DNA from: SIG480 sp045614365
GTDB taxonomy: Bacteria; Bacillota; Clostridia; Oscillospirales; JAAYXM01
Direction of reading: 5' to 3'
Assembly: GCA_045614365.1 (NCBI GenBank)
Contig: JAZLCV010000176.1
Coordinates: forward strand, 1 to 28,917
Length of the DNA stretch: 28,917 nucleotides
Shown here: positions 25,049-28,917 of the stretch, in pieces
How positions within the stretch are numbered: position 1 is the stretch's first letter
How the letters are laid out: the number at the start of each line of letters is the position of its first letter
Made by a program: the position numbers and the translations under genes
The notes under the pieces: generated by a model
What the model saw: only the letters and a program-made list of their open reading frames with translations
Database searches by the model: none
Told to the model about the DNA's origin: nothing

Positions 25049-25735
25049 ATGAAGATAAAAGAAAAAATATATATGGACGCTGATGGGCTTATAAAATACG
25101 GACCGATTAATATTGTTATATTGGGCGACAGTGTATCTCACGGAAATTTCCTTGAAATTGACTTTGATTCCGCTTATTGGAGTTTGCTGAGAAAAAAGAT
25201 GATTTCGCTAAGGAATTTTGTTCCTATAAATATAATAAATTCTGCAATCAGCGGCATAACTGCAAGCACTGCCCTTAAATTTGTAGAGAGCCGTGCAACT
25301 GTATACTCTCCTGATTTAATTATAGTTTGCTTTGGTCTTAATGACATAAACGGATCTTTAAATGAATATCTGTTTGCCCTTTCAGAAATATTTAAAAAGT
25401 GCTTGAAAAGCGGCGCGGAAGTTATATTTATGACTCCTAATATGCTCAATACATATGTTGCCGAGGATACTCTGGAACAGCATAAAGAATATGCAACCAT
25501 AACTGCAGAATTTCAAAATGATGGCAAGATGGATGAATATATCTACTCGGCAAAAAAACTTGCTGAAGAAATAGGTGTGCCGGTTTGTGACTGTTATTCA
25601 AAATGGAAAGAACTCAGCAAAACTCAGGATACAACTCAACTTCTCATAAATCGTATCAATCATCCCAATCCGGAAATGCATGAAATGTTTGCAAATGAGC
25701 TCTTCAAAATAATATTCGAAGAGGATAAAGCATAA
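25049..25735 (+). CDS. small SGNH/GDSL hydrolase (acyl esterase)
   Basis: Single-domain SGNH hydrolase of 228 residues, cytoplasmic. Block I is GDSVSHG with catalytic Ser28; the Asn of block III is in FGLNDIN (about 98-104); the catalytic His is in NHPNPEMH (about 205), in an HPN context rather than a plain DxxH. AGGGGA precedes the ATG by about 7 bases. It begins 11 bases after the GH78 stop and is closed by a terminator, so it ends a transporter-GH78-esterase operon. The likely role is removal of acetyl or another acyl group from imported sugar (inference from family and neighbours). It is the second SGNH enzyme of the locus and is not closely similar to the SsfX3-like one. Confidence 0.86.
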   Translation: MKIKEKIYMDADGLIKYGPINIVILGDSVSHGNFLEIDFDSAYWSLLRKKMISLRNFVPINIINSAISGITASTALKFVESRATVYSPDLIIVCFGLNDINGSLNEYLFALSEIFKKCLKSGAEVIFMTPNMLNTYVAEDTLEQHKEYATITAEFQNDGKMDEYIYSAKKLAEEIGVPVCDCYSKWKELSKTQDTTQLLINRINHPNPEMHEMFANELFKIIFEEDKA

Positions 25736-25782
25736 GCGCTAAAATGGGAAATTGATAAAATTACCAGAAAGCTCGGCAGTCT

Positions 25783-25812
25783 AAAAGCCTCTTATTACAA
25801 AGAGGTTTTTAA
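25783..25812 (+). terminator. rho-independent terminator
   Basis: Stem CCTCTT (25788-25793) with AAGAGG (25800-25805), loop 6, preceded by AAAA and followed by TTTTT. It lies about 50 bases after the SGNH hydrolase stop and should end that operon. Confidence 0.75.
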
Positions 25813-25888
25813 CCGCAAAAAAATACCGCATAGCGTAAAAAACAGATACATATAAAGTGTTAAAGAGAAGATCACTTCGGGGAGAAAA

Positions 25889-28396
25889 ATGAAAATGATA
25901 ACGAAAAAGCACACACTAAAAATTCCGCATTTTCCGACATCGCATCAGGCACTTGTTTTTCGTCTGTGGGAAATGGTTTCAGCGAAGCGTATAGCAAGTG
26001 TTATACAAACAAGCGAAGAAAATGTCTGTCGCGCGGCATCTGAAATGGGGCTTGGCGAGCAAAAGAATCTCGATGAATGGATGAGCCGCGGATATATCTC
26101 TATTCTCAAGCAAGTATGGAATCTCTTGCCATATGAGCAGATTTTCAAGCTTCTTGATATCGATGAAGAACGTCTTTCGTATATTCTTAAAGAGGATGAC
26201 TATCTCGGTTCTAAGTTAGGGAAAAAGTGTGAGTGTGAACATGTTTTATACCGCGAACTTTCCGAAACTGAGAAAAAGCAAACGGAGAAAATACGAAAAA
26301 CAGTTTGTGAGTCTGTTCGCAATTATGAGAGTGAGGAGCGTGCCGCTCCGTTCGATTTCTTTAATAAGAAGTATGAATCTATAATAACTCCGAAGATAAA
26401 AGAGGTAAACGTCACATCCGACTGGGCAATAAGATGCCGCCCATCCTGCAAAGGTTGCGAAGCGTTTGTTGAGGATTTTTTGCGTTTTGCAAAGAGTTTT
26501 GGTGTCTCGTTTTCCGAAGTCGGCGAAAAATACATAGAGCTTGACATATGCATCGTATCAGAGGATGAGGAATATCACGAGATAGATATATCGGAAGAAA
26601 AAATATCAATCCGTACAGCTGCACCGGTGGGAATATTGCGTGCGTTTATGTTTCTCGAAAATCTCGCGGAGAGTGCAGGAACGCTTTCGTTTAACATAAA
26701 GAGCTATAAGAGGAAGACAAAGATAAAATCGAGAATCATATATTCTTTTTGCGGCCTCTATGGCGATGTTCTTGATAAAGACACGGAAATATCTTTCCCC
26801 GATAAGCTTCTTCAAAGCTACGCACGATGCGGAATAAACGGTGTGTGGATTCAGGGTGTGTTATACAGAATAGCACCATACCCATTTGATACCTTACTCT
26901 GTAAAGGTTGGGAAAAGCGAATTGAAGCACTTCGCAAGCTTACCGAGCGTGCTGCACGCTTCGGGATAAAGGTGTATATGTATATAAACGAGCCGAGAGG
27001 GCTTTCCGAAAGCTTTTTTGAAAAAAGACCTGAGCTTCGCGGTTCGGAGCTCGTAGGCGGATATCCGTGCCTTTGCTCATATCATCCCGAGGTGCATAAA
27101 TATCTTCGTGAGGCACTTTCTTCAGTATGCGAAAATGTACCGTTGCTTGGAGGCTTTATAGCTATAACACAGACGGAAAACAGGACGCTTTGTTATTCGG
27201 ACGGAACGGATGTAAGCGGCGATGTAATGTGCCCCGTGTGCGGAAAAAGACAGCCGTCGGAGGTCATAGGTGACATACTAAAAACGATGGCAGATGCAGT
27301 TTATAAAGCAAATCCGGATATCAGCTTTTTCTATTATTCGTGGTCGCTGGAAAATACAATCGGAAAAGAGCAAGCGGAGAAAACGATTGCACATCTTCCC
27401 GGAAACGTTAAGGTGCTTGAGGTGAGCGAAACAGGAATTCCGTTCGAGATTGGCGGCGTGAAAGATGAAATAATTGACTATTCATTGTCAATTATAGGTC
27501 CGGGAGAAGGCGCAAAAAGGATATGGAAATACGCAAAGAATAACGGGCTTGAAACGGCGGCTAAAGTTCAGATAAATAATTCGTGGGAGGCATCAACCGC
27601 CCCGTTTATTCCTGTTTATGAGAATATTGTAAACCATATGGAAAGGCTCATAGATGAAGGCGTGGAGCATCTTATGCTTTCATGGACGCTTGGAGGATAT
27701 GTTTCCGATAATATAAAGATTGCTGCAGCATATTTCTTTGAGGATGAGGAAAACGATGCAGATGCATATTCGGAAGTTCTGAAAGAGAACTATGGTAAAT
27801 ATGCAGATAAGGTGAAATCTGCAGTAGGATATTTCTGTCGTGCTTTTTCGAACTATCCGTTTAATTGGAAGCATATCTATATGGGGCCGGCGAATGCGGG
27901 TTCCGCAAATTTGCTTTATCCCGAGCCGTCGGGAAGACGTGCAACAATGACCGGTTTTCCGTTTGACGATGTAGCCTCATGGTGCGGTTCTCCCGCAAGC
28001 GAGATTGCGTGTGGCGGAAAAAAGATATTGTATACTGCGGAGATTCTGCAAGAGCAGTATAAAAAGCTTGTTGATGAATGGGAGCGCGGGCTTTCGGAGA
28101 TAGAAGACATCCCGGAATGCGAGTTTACAGATATGGCGAAGTATTGCTATACGCTATTTAAAGCATCGTATAACCAGATAAGCTTTTATATCGAACGCGA
28201 CGGAAAGTGTGATAAAAACAGAATGCGAGAGCTCGTAAAAAGCGAGCGTGTGCTTGCTGAAACTGCATACAGGATTATGCTTAGAAACAGCTCTGTCGGT
28301 TATGAAGCGGCAAACCATTATTATGTCACGAGAAGCATGCTTATGGAAAAAATCGTACAGTGTGATTATTTGCTGGATGAAATATTCTTAAAATAA
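25889..28396 (+). CDS. large TIM-barrel glycoside-hydrolase-like protein of unassigned family
   Basis: Cytoplasmic protein of 835 residues. An N-terminal helical region (1 to about 120, with WNLLPYEQIFKLLDI and LKEDDYLGSKLG) is followed by an alpha/beta region (about 190-270) like the small domain that precedes the barrel in GH20 and GH67 enzymes. A probable TIM barrel (about 280-600) follows: strands GINGVWIQG, IKVYMYIN, GGFIAITQTEN, ISFFYYSWS and HLMLSWTLGG. The C-terminal part is helical. CPVC occurs after the ITQTEN strand; I recall similar large barrel proteins with an acidic-Asn motif followed by CPxC in several phyla, but know no proven activity. Glu in TQTEN is a candidate catalytic residue (inference). 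ATG 25895, 10 bases after GGAG, is an alternative start. No clear promoter was found, but a terminator lies upstream. Confidence 0.65.
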   Translation: MKMITKKHTLKIPHFPTSHQALVFRLWEMVSAKRIASVIQTSEENVCRAASEMGLGEQKNLDEWMSRGYISILKQVWNLLPYEQIFKLLDIDEERLSYILKEDDYLGSKLGKKCECEHVLYRELSETEKKQTEKIRKTVCESVRNYESEERAAPFDFFNKKYESIITPKIKEVNVTSDWAIRCRPSCKGCEAFVEDFLRFAKSFGVSFSEVGEKYIELDICIVSEDEEYHEIDISEEKISIRTAAPVGILRAFMFLENLAESAGTLSFNIKSYKRKTKIKSRIIYSFCGLYGDVLDKDTEISFPDKLLQSYARCGINGVWIQGVLYRIAPYPFDTLLCKGWEKRIEALRKLTERAARFGIKVYMYINEPRGLSESFFEKRPELRGSELVGGYPCLCSYHPEVHKYLREALSSVCENVPLLGGFIAITQTENRTLCYSDGTDVSGDVMCPVCGKRQPSEVIGDILKTMADAVYKANPDISFFYYSWSLENTIGKEQAEKTIAHLPGNVKVLEVSETGIPFEIGGVKDEIIDYSLSIIGPGEGAKRIWKYAKNNGLETAAKVQINNSWEASTAPFIPVYENIVNHMERLIDEGVEHLMLSWTLGGYVSDNIKIAAAYFFEDEENDADAYSEVLKENYGKYADKVKSAVGYFCRAFSNYPFNWKHIYMGPANAGSANLLYPEPSGRRATMTGFPFDDVASWCGSPASEIACGGKKILYTAEILQEQYKKLVDEWERGLSEIEDIPECEFTDMAKYCYTLFKASYNQISFYIERDGKCDKNRMRELVKSERVLAETAYRIMLRNSSVGYEAANHYYVTRSMLMEKIVQCDYLLDEIFLK

Positions 28397-28447
28397 CTAA
28401 CGCTATTCTTAAAGAAAAGCGGTTTTGAAGAACATGGAGTGATATAC

Positions 28448-28917
28448 ATGAAAAAGATAAAGGTCGAACCGTTAACACGTGAATCGTTTGCACCGTTCGG
28501 TCAGTATTACGAAATGGCAAATCCGGATGGATATTCTCTTAACGGAGAGATACATAAGTTTTATCCCGACAGAATTTCAGCAGATAGCGAGCATAGAGTG
28601 GGATACTCTGCGATAGTTGTGGAAAAGCCGGAGAAAATGGTAATAACGCAACAAGAATATCACACAACAACATGGGAAATGATACTCCCGTTTGATGATG
28701 ATATGATTCTGCATTGTGCACCACCGTCCGGGGGAAAACCTGTTCCGGACTATGTAAAGGCTTTTCTTGTACCAACGGGTACGCTTGTGAAAATGAATGC
28801 GGCTGTATGGCATCTTGCTCCGCTGCCTGCGAATAAGGAAAAACTTACAGCGATGATAATTTTGCCTGAATGCACATACGCAAACGATTGTACAGTGGTG
28901 GATTTATCGCTCGATGA
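28448..28917 (+). CDS. ureidoglycolate lyase (AllA)-like protein, 3' end outside window
   Basis: The frame runs from ATG 28448 to the last base (156 codons seen), with GGAG 8 bases upstream. The beginning, KVEPLTRESFAPFGQYYE, closely follows the AllA-family pattern, and AAVWHLAPLP fits the cupin strand carrying the conserved His. AllA proteins cleave ureidoglycolate, but no other purine or allantoin gene is here. In a sugar locus a cupin of this family more likely acts on a sugar-acid-like compound (inference). It follows the 835-residue gene by 51 bases and is probably co-transcribed. The family is about 160-170 residues, so only a few are missing. Confidence 0.75.
   Translation, partial: MKKIKVEPLTRESFAPFGQYYEMANPDGYSLNGEIHKFYPDRISADSEHRVGYSAIVVEKPEKMVITQQEYHTTTWEMILPFDDDMILHCAPPSGGKPVPDYVKAFLVPTGTLVKMNAAVWHLAPLPANKEKLTAMIILPECTYANDCTVVDLSLD

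Noticed and set aside
1..28917. CRISPR arrays, rRNA or tRNA genes, insertion-sequence transposases, riboswitches
   Set aside because: I looked for regular spaced repeats, cloverleaf patterns, transposase motifs and known riboswitch cores, and saw none that could be supported by eye.

Overview
The window looks like chromosomal DNA of a low- to mid-GC Gram-positive bacterium of the Clostridia, probably a gut or other anaerobe. The pointers are Shine-Dalgarno sites before almost every gene, extended -10 sigma-A-type promoters, a giant surface protein with three SLH repeats, a solute-binding lipoprotein, an AraC regulator, and a resolvase/amidoligase/glutaminase trio of the kind seen on Firmicutes mobile elements. 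This placement is inferred from gene content only.

Left part (1-3427): the possible 3' end of an unidentified gene, then three genes on the minus strand. In order of transcription these are a zinc-ribbon amidoligase, a class II glutamine amidotransferase starting 1 base after it, and a serine recombinase with a cluster of CCC-NNNN-GGG palindromes directly upstream. This looks like cargo or a remnant of an integrative element. The 410 bases that follow hold only small inverted repeats and a strong promoter.

Right part (3428-28917): a carbohydrate-utilisation locus. An MBL-fold hydrolase and an SsfX3-like SGNH hydrolase end at a clear terminator. A divergent AraC regulator faces a plus-strand series: a 944-residue secreted modular protein, a GH20-like TIM-barrel enzyme, a 2795-residue SLH-anchored heparinase II/III-type polysaccharide lyase, an amidohydrolase, a solute-binding lipoprotein without permeases, a 10-helix DMT transporter, a GH78 (alpha-L-rhamnosidase family) enzyme, a small SGNH hydrolase, a terminator, an 835-residue TIM-barrel-like protein, and the start of an AllA/ureidoglycolate-lyase-like protein that runs off the end.

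Working model (inference): the SLH protein holds a polysaccharide lyase and several beta-rich, probably glycan-binding modules at the cell surface. The 944-residue protein is a secreted partner sharing the same N-terminal module, with almost identical DNA. Products are captured by the lipoprotein and imported, then finished inside the cell by the GH78, GH20-like, esterase and amidohydrolase enzymes, none of which has a signal peptide. The substrate cannot be read from sequence; a rhamnose- and uronate-containing, possibly acylated polysaccharide would fit. The most notable points are the shared module (a possible undescribed carbohydrate-binding family), its near-identity at DNA level in two neighbouring genes, the missing permeases, and the resolvase-linked amidoligase system.
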